Shown in pieces: positions 17,907 through 26,215 of a stretch of DNA of 64,000 nucleotides. The DNA comes from Jiangella endophytica (GTDB lineage: Bacteria > Actinomycetota > Actinomycetes > Jiangellales > Jiangellaceae). Within the stretch, counting starts at the first letter, position 1. Each line of letters begins with the position of its first letter. The stretch spans positions 1 through 64,000 of the forward strand of contig NZ_QVAI01000006.1 in NCBI RefSeq assembly GCF_003427025.1, written 5' to 3'. Both the position numbers and the translations under genes were made by a program. Under the pieces are notes generated by a model. The model was given only the letters and a program-made list of their open reading frames with translations. It did no database searches and was not told the origin of the DNA.

Positions 17907-20903
17907 TCAGTCGAAGGCGTCGTCGGCCAGGAGGCCGGGCAGCGCATCCGGATCGGCCAGTGCCTCGGCGAGCAGCCAGCGCTTCGCCCACTGACCGGTC
18001 GTCCAGGCCAGCCCGCGTGCCAGGCCGTCAGTGGTCGCGGCGTGGACGTCGTCGCCGGAGGGCCACCAGTCGACGGACACGCCGCCGACGATCAGGTCGT
18101 CGTGCTCCAGGTACGTCGGCGGCGTGACGCCGAGCACCGCCGCGGCCACGCCCGGCACCGGCTGCCGACGCCCGGCGTCGCGGAGCGCGGCGTCGTGCAC
18201 CTCCGACGCGAGGTCGACGTCGAGCAGATCGGCCAGGGCGGCCGGGCCGGGAATCAGCTCGGGCAGGCCGAGCTGCAGCCAGTGCGGGCCGTCGCAGACC
18301 ATGACCGATGCGGCGGGCACGACGCGACTGCCGACGCCGTCCGGGACTCGGATCCGCTCCGGCGCCCGCACGCCGGCCGGGTCGTGCGCGGCCAGCGCCG
18401 CGTACACGCGGGCCAGCGTCGCGGCCGGCAGCTCCAGGTCGTCCTCGGCCAGCCGGGCGAGGACGGCGTCCGGGTCGAGCTCACCGGTCGTTCGCGCCAG
18501 CCCGACGGCCGCCGCGAACGCGTCGTCGACCGGGACGTCGGCGACCGGCAGCAACGCCGCCACCACCGGGTCGGCGCCGGGCAGCGCGAGCCCGGTCAGC
18601 GGACGGCCGCCGATCCGGGCGTGCCGCCGCAACCACCACGCGGTGTACGACGGCACGTCGCGCTGGGCGCCGTCGGCCAGCGTCAGCCGCACCGGCGAGA
18701 CCACGGCGGCCCGGGCCTCGGCGTCGGCGGCCAGCCACTCCAGCACCCGCGGCCAGGCGTCCTCGCGGACCAGGTCGAGCTCGGCGACGGCGGCGAACTC
18801 ACCGGTGAGGGCGACACCCGCGGGCGTCGCCGAGGAGACGAATCGATGTGACAGCACCGGCGGGACCGGCAGTCCGGCGAGCACGTCGTCGACCCAACGG
18901 TCCTCGTCGTCGAGGTCGTGCCAGGTGTCCGGCTCCAGCGTCACGTCGGTGTCGCGGACGACGGCGAACCCGTCGCGTACCCCGGCGGCCCGGAGCACGG
19001 CCGGGCCGAACCGGCCCACCAGCTCCGGCGAGACGGTGAACTCGGCCGGGTCGGCGTCGAGCGCGGTCAGCAGCGGCGAGCCGGGCAGCAGCAGCTCGCG
19101 CGCCGGAACCGCGGCACCGGTCGCGTCGGCCAACGGCAGGCCGGCCAGCCACGGCTCGTCGGCGGCGTCGAGACCGGATTCCGCGAGCAGCCCGAGCACG
19201 GCGTCGGCGATCGGCGTGGGGTCGTCGTCGCTCTCGGCGAGGTCGGCGACGGCGCCCTGAACCAGTGGATCACGCAGCACCGAGGCTGCGGTCGCGTCGA
19301 CGGCGCCGAGTCGGTAGAGCAGCGGGTGAACGGCGTCCGGCGCCACGACCCGCAGGTCGAACGGCGCCAGCAGCTCCGGGCGCACCTCGCCGGGCACCAG
19401 CAGCCCACGCGGCCCGCGGACCAACCGGCCGTCGACCAGCGGCACCGGCAGCGCGCCGAGCGACTCCCGATCCGACCCGTCCAGCGCGTCGTACACCGAG
19501 CGCCACGCGGGCGCCGCCAGCCGTTCCCCGGCCAGCTCGTCGACGACGTCGGCCAGCGGCGTCACCGTGGCGCCCAGCCCGGCCAGCACCTCCGGTCGCC
19601 ACCAGTCGCGCGCGGGCAGCCCCCGGACCACGCCGCCCAGCGCCGCCGGGTCGCCGGTCCGGCTCAGGCCGTCGACCAGCGTCACCTCCGCCGGACGCAG
19701 CAGCTCGCCCCCGGCGCCGGGCACGAACGGCGTCGCCGTCAGCGCCGCCCGGATCGCACGGTGCAGCACGGCGTCGACCGCCTCCAGCCCGAGCGGCCCC
19801 GGCACCAGGGCCAGCACCGCCGGACCCGGCGCCGCGGGGACGAACGACGCGACCAGCCCCGCGTACACCTCGGCGACCTGCACCGCCAGGTGGTCCAGCA
19901 GCGCGCCGGTCACCACCCGGCGGCGCGACGAGTCCAGCGGCAGTCCGGCGATCACCAACGCCGGCAGGTCGGTGCGGTCGTCGGTGGGGGTCGGCGCGTG
20001 GACGACGGCCGGCAGCGACGGCGGCAGCGCGACCGGCGCGCGCACCCCGTCGTCGTCGCCGACCGGCACCGCGATCGTCACCGACCACCCCGGCCGGGTC
20101 CGCTCCTCGAACGGCCGGTCCGCCACCAGCTGGTCCGGCGCGGCGCCGGTGCGGGTCGCCAGCCGCCAGGTCCGCTCACCGATCCGCCGCTCCACCAGCC
20201 CGTCGGCCAGCGTCGTCGCTCCGCCCGCGGACAGCCGGCGCATCTCGCCGTCGACGTCGACGACCAGTTCGCCCAGCCACGGCAGCGCCAGCAGCAGCGC
20301 GTCGTCGATCTCGGTGAGCAGCCGGCGAACCAGCCGGACCGCGTCGACGTCGCGCAAAGGCAGCTCGACGGCGGTGTCGTACCCCTCCGGCGCCACACCG
20401 GACGCCGGGAACGGCAGCCGCAGCACCGGCACCGCCTCACCGCGCCGGGCCAGCTCGGCGGCCAGCTCCGGCACCGACTCCGCCGCGCGCAGCGCGTCGG
20501 ACCGCGACCACCGCACGCCGCCCGACGCCGTCAGCACCCGCGGCTCGTCGGTCACCGCCAGCACGGCGGCGAAACCGACCCCGAACCGGCCGACGGTGTC
20601 GCCGTCGCGCTTGGTGGACGCGCGCAGAGTCGACAGGCCCTCGACCCCGGCCGCGTCGAGCGGCGCGCCGGTGTTGGCCACGACCAGCGTCGACCCGCTC
20701 AGGCGCAGCAGCAGCCGCACCGGACGACCGGCCCGGGCGCCCGCGTCGGCGGCGTTCTGCGCCAGCTCGACGACCACACGGTCGCGGTAGGACCCACGGG
20801 CCAGCTCGTCCTCGGCGTTGGCGTCCTCGCGGAACCGGGCAGGCGACGCGGACCAGGCCGCCAGGACGCGCTCGCGCAGCGCCGCGGTGTCGAAGACGTC
20901 CAC
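17907..20903 (-). CDS. Sacsin-type HSP90-like ATPase domain protein
   Basis: 998 residues. The N-terminal 250 carry GHKL/HSP90-type ATP-binding motifs: VVELAQNAADA (Glu46, Asn50), VANTGAPLDAAGVEGLSTLRASTKR (75-99) and GRFGVGF (105-111). The remaining 750 residues are a long, mostly hydrophilic region with no domain I can name. It is a soluble cytoplasmic protein. Bacterial sacsin-like ATPases are sometimes part of defence or chaperone systems, but here the protein sits beside the housekeeping-type DUF3027 gene (12-base gap). The GTG at 20903 is the first credible start; no clear Shine-Dalgarno is visible. Function unknown. Confidence 0.75.
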   Translation of the reverse strand: MDVFDTAALRERVLAAWSASPARFREDANAEDELARGSYRDRVVVELAQNAADAGARAGRPVRLLLRLSGSTLVVANTGAPLDAAGVEGLSTLRASTKRDGDTVGRFGVGFAAVLAVTDEPRVLTASGGVRWSRSDALRAAESVPELAAELARRGEAVPVLRLPFPASGVAPEGYDTAVELPLRDVDAVRLVRRLLTEIDDALLLALPWLGELVVDVDGEMRRLSAGGATTLADGLVERRIGERTWRLATRTGAAPDQLVADRPFEERTRPGWSVTIAVPVGDDDGVRAPVALPPSLPAVVHAPTPTDDRTDLPALVIAGLPLDSSRRRVVTGALLDHLAVQVAEVYAGLVASFVPAAPGPAVLALVPGPLGLEAVDAVLHRAIRAALTATPFVPGAGGELLRPAEVTLVDGLSRTGDPAALGGVVRGLPARDWWRPEVLAGLGATVTPLADVVDELAGERLAAPAWRSVYDALDGSDRESLGALPVPLVDGRLVRGPRGLLVPGEVRPELLAPFDLRVVAPDAVHPLLYRLGAVDATAASVLRDPLVQGAVADLAESDDDPTPIADAVLGLLAESGLDAADEPWLAGLPLADATGAAVPARELLLPGSPLLTALDADPAEFTVSPELVGRFGPAVLRAAGVRDGFAVVRDTDVTLEPDTWHDLDDEDRWVDDVLAGLPVPPVLSHRFVSSATPAGVALTGEFAAVAELDLVREDAWPRVLEWLAADAEARAAVVSPVRLTLADGAQRDVPSYTAWWLRRHARIGGRPLTGLALPGADPVVAALLPVADVPVDDAFAAAVGLARTTGELDPDAVLARLAEDDLELPAATLARVYAALAAHDPAGVRAPERIRVPDGVGSRVVPAASVMVCDGPHWLQLGLPELIPGPAALADLLDVDLASEVHDAALRDAGRRQPVPGVAAAVLGVTPPTYLEHDDLIVGGVSVDWWPSGDDVHAATTDGLARGLAWTTGQWAKRWLLAEALADPDALPGLLADDAFD

Positions 20904-20914
20904 GGGGCCCGATG

Positions 20915-21688
20915 CTACGGCGCGTCGAGCTCCAGCGGGACCAGCTCGTAGCTGAGGGTGTCGACGACCGGCTCGGCGGCGTCCTCGGACGGCGCGGGCA
21001 GCCGCACGTCGGAGTGCCCGCCGCAGCCGTGGGCGTGTGAGACGACCTTGCCGTCGAACGGCGTGCGCTCGTTGGTGCACACCCCGTAGGCGTGGCCGAG
21101 CGTGCCGGCCAGCAGCACCGAGAAGCCGCAGCTGCCGCAGCGTCCGGGCGCCGCCTTCGCGATGTCGGTGTGCGGGCCGGTGTCGCCCTCGAACCAGCGC
21201 AGGGCGGAGTCGTCGCGGCCCTCGCGCGACAGCACCCACTCGCGGCCGAGGCCCAGCTCCTGCACCACCTCGAGAGCGTCCTGCTCCTCGGCCGTCGCGT
21301 AGCCGGGCTCGAGGCGGTAGTCGTCCTCGGCGACCGGCAGGAGGTCGCCGGGCCCGAGGTCCTCGGGCTTGACCCGCTCGTCCCACGGCACCCAGGCCGG
21401 GGCGAGGACGGCGTCGGCGCCGGGCAGCAGCACGCACTCGCTGACCGTGATCAGCTTGGACCGCGACGCCCGGGTGACGGTGACCGCCCAACGCCAGCCG
21501 ACGTACCCGGCCAGCTCGCAGGCGAAGTAATGGGTGACGACGCGTTCGCCCTCGGCGTCGTGGCCGAGATGGTCGCCGACGGCGTCGTCGCTGCCGACGT
21601 CGACGGCGGCCGCCCGCGCATCCTCGACGGCCTTGACGAGGACGGAGTCGGCCTTGGCGGGGCGGGTGCGAGACGATGCGGCGGTCAC
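20915..21688 (-). CDS. DUF3027 family protein
   Basis: 257 residues, member of the actinobacterial DUF3027 family (I place M. tuberculosis Rv0883c here from memory). Conserved core: FACELAGYVGWRWAVTV, SECVLLPGADAVLAPAWVPWDERVKPEDLGPGDLLP, and RWFEGDTGP. A C-terminal Cys/His cluster, CGSCGFSV...GVCTNE...HGCGGHSD, looks like a zinc site. The GTG at 21688 follows GACAAT by 8 bases, a possible leaderless start. Upstream partner of the sacsin-like ATPase. Biochemical role unknown. Confidence 0.85.
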   Translation of the reverse strand: MTAASSRTRPAKADSVLVKAVEDARAAAVDVGSDDAVGDHLGHDAEGERVVTHYFACELAGYVGWRWAVTVTRASRSKLITVSECVLLPGADAVLAPAWVPWDERVKPEDLGPGDLLPVAEDDYRLEPGYATAEEQDALEVVQELGLGREWVLSREGRDDSALRWFEGDTGPHTDIAKAAPGRCGSCGFSVLLAGTLGHAYGVCTNERTPFDGKVVSHAHGCGGHSDVRLPAPSEDAAEPVVDTLSYELVPLELDAP

Positions 21689-21786
21689 GAGAATCGATTG
21701 TCGCAAACTCGCGCCATGATCGACACATCGCGCCCGATCCGGGGACATCCTCCGGTCCCGCCGGCCCGATGCGGTTGGATGGGTGT

Positions 21787-23415
21787 GTGGCTGAAACCGA
21801 TCCGCTGGCCGGCCCGCCCGGAGAGGGCGGGGGGCGTGGCGCGCGCGGCGACGGCGGTGCGTACGAGTCGCCGTTCGCCGGTGGCGAGCAGGCGTCCGGC
21901 AACGGCCACTCGGGTGACAACGGGCGACCGCCCGGCGGCGGACATCCACCCGGCAACGGCCAGCCTCCGGGCGACGGCCACTCGGGCGGCGACGACCGCA
22001 CCCGGTCGCTGCCGCCGCCCCCGCCGGGTCCGCCGTCCACCGGCGACCGCGTACGCCGCGCCGCCGGTGCCACCGGCCGGGCGGCCCGATCCGCCGCATC
22101 CGGCACGTCGCGCGCGGCCCGGTTCAGCGCCAACCGCCTGCATCGCGCCGCGGAGGCCCAGGGTGCGGGGAAGACGGGCCTGTCCCGGCTGATCGAGCTC
22201 AACGCCGCCAGCGCCTTCGCCGACGCACTGGTCACGGTCGCACTGGCCGGCACGTTGTTCTTCTCCGTCTCCACCACGGAGGCTCGCGGCAACGTCGCGT
22301 TGTACCTGCTGCTCACCATGGCGCCGTTCGCGGTCGTCGCGCCGGTGCTCGGCCCGTTCCTCGACCGCTTCAGCCACGGCCGCCGGTGGGCCATCGGGTT
22401 CACGGCGGCCAGCCGCGGGTTCCTCGCCTGGGTCGCCGCCGACGCCGTCATCGGCGGTGGGGTGTGGCTCTATCCGGCGGCGCTGGGCGTGCTGGTCGGT
22501 CAGAAGGCCTACGCCGTCGCGCGGGCGGCCGCGGTGCCCCGGCTGCTGCCGGAGGGCTGGACGCTGGTGGCGGCGAACTCGCGGCTGCAGCTGGCGGCCA
22601 CGTTCGGCACGCTGTTCGGCGCTCCGGTGGGCATCGGGCTGGCGCAGATCGGCGACGACTGGCCGCTGCGCGCGGCGTTCTTCGCCTACGTCGGCACCAC
22701 GGTGCTGGCGATCCTGCTGCCGAAGAAGGTCGACCTCTCCATCGGCGAGGAGCCGGCGTCGCTCACCGAGGGCGACGACGACGGGTCGGCCACCGTGCCC
22801 GGCAAGCCGCGCAAGTTCCGGGTCGGGCCGGCGGTGGTCCGTGCGCTGCGGGCCAACGCCACCCTGCGCTGGCTGTCCGGCTTCATGACCATGTTCATGG
22901 CCTTCGTGCTGCGCGAGGCGCCGGTCGCCGGGCTCGACGACCTCGTTCTGCTGGGCATCGTCGCGGCCGCCGCCTGGCTGGGCAGCACCCTCGGCTCGTC
23001 CGTCGGGGCGCTCGTGCAGGCGCGCAGCCCCGACCGCACCGTCATGGCACTGGTCGGGTTCGCCGCGGCGTGCACGCTGGTCACGGCCCTCTTCTGGAAC
23101 CTGCTGACGGTCATCCTCGTCGGGCTCGCGGCAGGCTTCGCCCAGCAGCTGGGCCGGCTGTCGCTCGACGCCATCGTGCAGCGCGACGTGCCGGAGAAGA
23201 ACCGCTCCAACGCGTTCGCCCGCTCCGAGACGCTGCTGCAGCTGGGCTGGGTGGTCGGCGGCGGCGTCGGCATCGTGCTGCCGCTGATCCCGTGGCTGGG
23301 CATGACGGTGGCGACCATCGTCATGGTCGGCGGGCTGGTGTTCGCGCTGCGGGTCCGCCCGCCTGCGCGCACGCCGTCGCCGTCGACCCCGCCACCGCAG
23401 CGCCCCGAGGAGTGA
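21787..23415 (+). CDS. MFS transporter of the Rv0876c type
   Basis: 542 residues. About 110 N-terminal residues are Gly/Pro/Asp-rich and cytoplasmic (GNGHSGDNGRPPGGG...), followed by RAARFSANRLHRAAEAQGAGKTGLSRLIELNAASAFADALVTVALAGTLFF and about 12 membrane helices. The LNAASAFADALV entry and the long soluble leader fit the Rv0876c-like group near cspB in actinomycetes; substrate unknown. The GTG at 21787 follows TTGGAT by 6 bases (leaderless). An ATG 18 bases upstream is possible. Divergent from the DUF3027 gene and convergent with the cold-shock gene. Confidence 0.8.
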   Translation: MAETDPLAGPPGEGGGRGARGDGGAYESPFAGGEQASGNGHSGDNGRPPGGGHPPGNGQPPGDGHSGGDDRTRSLPPPPPGPPSTGDRVRRAAGATGRAARSAASGTSRAARFSANRLHRAAEAQGAGKTGLSRLIELNAASAFADALVTVALAGTLFFSVSTTEARGNVALYLLLTMAPFAVVAPVLGPFLDRFSHGRRWAIGFTAASRGFLAWVAADAVIGGGVWLYPAALGVLVGQKAYAVARAAAVPRLLPEGWTLVAANSRLQLAATFGTLFGAPVGIGLAQIGDDWPLRAAFFAYVGTTVLAILLPKKVDLSIGEEPASLTEGDDDGSATVPGKPRKFRVGPAVVRALRANATLRWLSGFMTMFMAFVLREAPVAGLDDLVLLGIVAAAAWLGSTLGSSVGALVQARSPDRTVMALVGFAAACTLVTALFWNLLTVILVGLAAGFAQQLGRLSLDAIVQRDVPEKNRSNAFARSETLLQLGWVVGGGVGIVLPLIPWLGMTVATIVMVGGLVFALRVRPPARTPSPSTPPPQRPEE

Positions 23416-23435
23416 GCCCCGCGGGGCTCACCACG

Positions 23436-23819
23436 TCAGAGGTCGAGGTCGTCGGCCACCGCGCGCAGCACGGTGGCGACCTGGCGCGCCGTGCGCTGGT
23501 CGGGGTGCCGGCCGCGCCGATAGGTGTTGGACAAGCCGTCGAGCAGCTTGATGAGGTCCTCGACGATGGTCACCATGTCGTCGGGCTTCTTGCGGGTCGC
23601 CGCCGACACCGACGGCAGGGGGTCGAGGACGCGCACCGAGAGCGCCTGCTCACCCCTGCGGCCCTCCGCCACACCGAACTCCACTCGCTGCCCCGGCTTC
23701 AGGGCCGAGACGCCCGCGGGTAGCGCGGACGAGTGGACGAAGACGTCGCCGCCCTCGTCCTTCGAGAGGAAGCCGAAGCCCTTCTCGGTGTCGAAAAACT
23801 TGACCTTGCCCGTTGGCAC
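23436..23819 (-). CDS. Cold-shock domain protein with C-terminal extension (CspB type)
   Basis: 127 residues. The N-terminal cold-shock domain binds single-stranded RNA/DNA and shows both RNP motifs, KGFGFLSKD and DVFVHSSAL. About 55 extra residues follow (ATRKKPDDMVTIVEDLIKLLDGLSNTYRRGRHPDQRTARQVATVLRAVADDLDL), as in the longer mycobacterial CspB (Rv0871). GTG start at 23819 with GAAGAGG about 8 bases upstream. Single gene, divergent from the HipA-like kinase gene. Confidence 0.92.
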   Translation of the reverse strand: MPTGKVKFFDTEKGFGFLSKDEGGDVFVHSSALPAGVSALKPGQRVEFGVAEGRRGEQALSVRVLDPLPSVSAATRKKPDDMVTIVEDLIKLLDGLSNTYRRGRHPDQRTARQVATVLRAVADDLDL

Positions 23820-23967
23820 GGCTGACCTCTTCGTGTCGGGGGGACCGGACAATTCTCCCGTTGCTCGGGAGACCTTCTCAAGACTAAGGCCGACGGAGGG
23901 CCCTGGGCCTCTCCGGGGGCGATCAATCCGATGACGTACCGTCGTCGGCCATGGTGAGGATTCCACG

Positions 23968-24747
23968 GTGACGGTGCGAACGGGACTGCCCGTGGTACGC
24001 GCGGTCCGCTATGTCGAACCGTTGCGGGAGGGCGGCTCGCTGCCCGGGCTGGTCGAGGGCGACGACCTCGGCACGTACGTCGTGAAGTTCCGCGGCGCCG
24101 GGCAGGGCCCGAAGACGCTGGTCGCGGAGATCGTCGTCGGCGAACTGGCCCGGCGGCTGGGCATCCGGGTGCCCGATCTCGCGCTCGTCGAGCTGGACGA
24201 CGCGATCGCGCGGCGCGAGCCCGACCCGGAGATCCAGGCGCTGCTGCTGGCCAGCGTCGGCGTCAACCTCGGCATGGACTTCCTGCCGCGCTCGCTCGGG
24301 TACGACGGCCACGGCCGGCAGGCCGACGCCGGCGACGCGGCGAAGGTGCTGTGGCTCGACGCGCTGACGGTCAACGTGGACCGGAGCTGGCGCAACCCGA
24401 ACCTGCTGACGTGGCACGGGCAACTGTGGGCGATCGACCACGGCGCCGCGCTGTTGTTCCAGCACACCTGGCCGGGGGTCGAGGCGTTCGCCGCACGGCC
24501 GTACCCGATCGACGACCACGTGCTGGCGTTCGCCGCCGACGGCCTGCCGGCCGCCGCGGCCGAGCTGGCGCCGCAGGTGACGCCATCGGCGCTGGCGGAG
24601 ATCCTGACGCTGGTCCCGGACGACTGGCTGCCGGAGGTGCCGGGACTGGACGGCGCCGGGCCGGACGCCGTCCGCGCCGTCTACGCCGACCACCTCGCCG
24701 CGCGTGCCGCGGCGTCGTCGACGTGGCTGCCGGCGGGTGGCGCATGA
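23968..24747 (+). CDS. HipA-like kinase domain protein (HipA_2)
   Basis: 259 residues with a protein-kinase-like fold. The nucleotide-binding start is TYVVKFRGAGQGPKTLVAEIVVGELARRLG. The catalytic loop is LTVNVDRSWRNPNLL (Asp and Asn in place) and the metal-binding segment is WAIDHGAALLF. It lacks the N-terminal HipA subdomain and the HipB antitoxin of classic hipBA. Its neighbour, overlapping by ATGA, is DUF3037, a frequent partner. The role may be a toxin-antitoxin-like pair or a housekeeping phosphotransferase; I cannot decide. GTG start with GAGGA 8 bases upstream. Confidence 0.82.
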   Translation: MTVRTGLPVVRAVRYVEPLREGGSLPGLVEGDDLGTYVVKFRGAGQGPKTLVAEIVVGELARRLGIRVPDLALVELDDAIARREPDPEIQALLLASVGVNLGMDFLPRSLGYDGHGRQADAGDAAKVLWLDALTVNVDRSWRNPNLLTWHGQLWAIDHGAALLFQHTWPGVEAFAARPYPIDDHVLAFAADGLPAAAAELAPQVTPSALAEILTLVPDDWLPEVPGLDGAGPDAVRAVYADHLAARAAASSTWLPAGGA

Positions 24748-25118
24748 TCCCGTTCGAGTACGCCGTCCTGCGGGTGGTCCCGCGCATCGAGCGCGCGGAG
24801 TTCGTCAACGCGGGCGTCCTCGTCTACAGCCAGAAGGCGGACTACCTCGCCGCCGCGACCCACGTCGACGCCGACCGGCTGCGCGCGCTGGACCCGGAGG
24901 CCGACGTCGACGCGGTCACGGCGGCAGTCGAGGCGTATGCGGCGGCCTGCACCGACCCTGCGGCGGCCGGGCCGGTCGGCGCGACGGCGATCGGCGAGCG
25001 ATTCCGCTGGCTGACGGCGCCCCGCAGCACGATCGTGCAGACGGGGCCGGTGCACGCCGGGCTCACCGACGACCCCGCGGAGGAGCTGGACCGGCTGCTG
25101 CGTCGGCTGGTGCTCTGA
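24744..25118 (+). CDS. DUF3037 domain protein
   Basis: 124 residues beginning MIPFEYAVLRVVPRIERAEFVNAGVLVYSQ, the DUF3037 signature, and ending in FRWLTAPRSTIVQTGPVHAGLTDDPAEELDRLL. The ATG overlaps the stop of the HipA-like kinase gene (ATGA), so the two are made together. The family has no established activity; the constant pairing with a HipA-like kinase suggests it is a regulator or substrate of the kinase. Converges on the next gene with 4 bases between stops. Confidence 0.82.
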   Translation: MIPFEYAVLRVVPRIERAEFVNAGVLVYSQKADYLAAATHVDADRLRALDPEADVDAVTAAVEAYAAACTDPAAAGPVGATAIGERFRWLTAPRSTIVQTGPVHAGLTDDPAEELDRLLRRLVL

Positions 25119-25122
25119 GGGG

Positions 25123-25497
25123 TCAGCCGGTCGGCTCGGGCTGCAGCTGGGAGCGGAGCGCGGCGACATCCTCCTGGTCGGCGCCGAACCCGATTCTCGC
25201 GATCTTCTTACCGCTCGGCACGTGCTGCAGCACCTTGCCGTCCATCGTCAGATCGGCCGGCGAGGATACGTCGAAGCGCTTGATCGTCATGCCGAGCGGG
25301 TTGCACACCCGCACCTCGCCGGCGTCGACCCTGAGCATCGGGTTGGCCAGCTGGAGGATGCCGAGCAGGGCCAGGACGGAGCCGGCGAACATGCCGGTCG
25401 GCTGCGGGCTGAGGAGTGAGACGGCCAGCAGCAGGACGCCCACGACGAGCGCTGTGATGGCCAACGGTCGGGCGTGGCGGACATTCATCGGCCTCAT
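25123..25497 (-). CDS. Two-span membrane protein of unknown function
   Basis: 124 residues. Two hydrophobic segments (PLAITALVVGVLLLAVSLL and FAGSVLALLGILQLA) are followed by a soluble part, LRVDAGEVRVCNPLGMTIKRFDVSSPADLTMDGKVL, reminiscent of bacterial PH-like domains that follow two helices. ATG at 25497, or 25488 if the fourth codon is used. No clear partner. I do not recognise a named family. Confidence 0.6.
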   Translation of the reverse strand: MRPMNVRHARPLAITALVVGVLLLAVSLLSPQPTGMFAGSVLALLGILQLANPMLRVDAGEVRVCNPLGMTIKRFDVSSPADLTMDGKVLQHVPSGKKIARIGFGADQEDVAALRSQLQPEPTG

Positions 25498-25536
25498 GCG
25501 CCCGCAGTGTACGTGCCTCCCGTTGCGGAGCTCACC

Positions 25537-26181
25537 TCACGCTCGGCCGGCGGGTTGACTGTCGTAGTCGTCGAGCCAGAACGGGAAGTCGAGCAGGTCG
25601 GAGAAGACGACGTCGGCGCCTGCCTCGCGCAGCGCGACCGCGTCGTGCCCGCCCGTCGTAACGCCGATGGCGTAGGCCCCGCCCGTCCGGGCGCCGACCA
25701 TGTCGCCGGGGTGGTCGCCCACGTACACGTCGGCGCCGCGTTCCTTCAGCGCGGCACCCTTGGACTCCGCGTACCGCTCGCCGACGACGTCGTCGACCGG
25801 CAGGCCGACGTGCGTGAGCACCGCGCGGACCGCGGACTCGATCTTGGCGCTGACCACGAGCACCACACCGCGGTGCGCATGGATGGCGTCGACGGCCTCG
25901 TGGGCGCCCGGCAGCGGCTTGGTGCCCGGGATGCCCATGACCGGGTAGAGCTCGCGGTAGATGTCGCGGGCCTCGTCGACGCGCTCCTCGGGGACGAACG
26001 CGCGCAGCGTGGTGTCGAGCGGCAGGCCGATCATCGGGAGCAGCTGCCGCGCTTCGATGACGACGCCGACGCGCCGGAACGCCTCGGTCATGGAGACGGT
26101 GATGCCCTCCGCGGAATCGACGAGAGTGAGATCGAGGTCGAATCCAATGGTGAGGGGCACGGTGATCACCATACGCGGCAT
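25537..26181 (-). CDS. HAD-superfamily hydrolase
   Basis: 214 residues with all HAD motifs: FDLDLTLVDS (motif I, Asp nucleophile and acid/base Asp), VVSAKIES (motif II), ESKGAAL (Lys, motif III) and YVGDHPGDMVGARTGG (motif IV). A helical cap lies between motifs I and II, as in phosphoglycolate-phosphatase-like enzymes. Substrate unknown. ATGs at 26181 and 26172 are both possible and neither has a good ribosome site. It follows the CHAT protease gene in the same direction with a 34-base gap, so co-transcription is possible. Confidence 0.8.
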   Translation of the reverse strand: MPRMVITVPLTIGFDLDLTLVDSAEGITVSMTEAFRRVGVVIEARQLLPMIGLPLDTTLRAFVPEERVDEARDIYRELYPVMGIPGTKPLPGAHEAVDAIHAHRGVVLVVSAKIESAVRAVLTHVGLPVDDVVGERYAESKGAALKERGADVYVGDHPGDMVGARTGGAYAIGVTTGGHDAVALREAGADVVFSDLLDFPFWLDDYDSQPAGRA

Positions 26182-26215
26182 TCGACCGTTACCGTGTGAC
26201 GCGACTCACGCAGCT

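Noticed and set aside
20904-22451. A 500-codon upstream extension of the sacsin-like protein
   Set aside because: The frame is open but crosses the DUF3027 gene and part of the divergent MFS gene, and the peptide is compositional junk. The GTG at 20903 gives the natural domain start.
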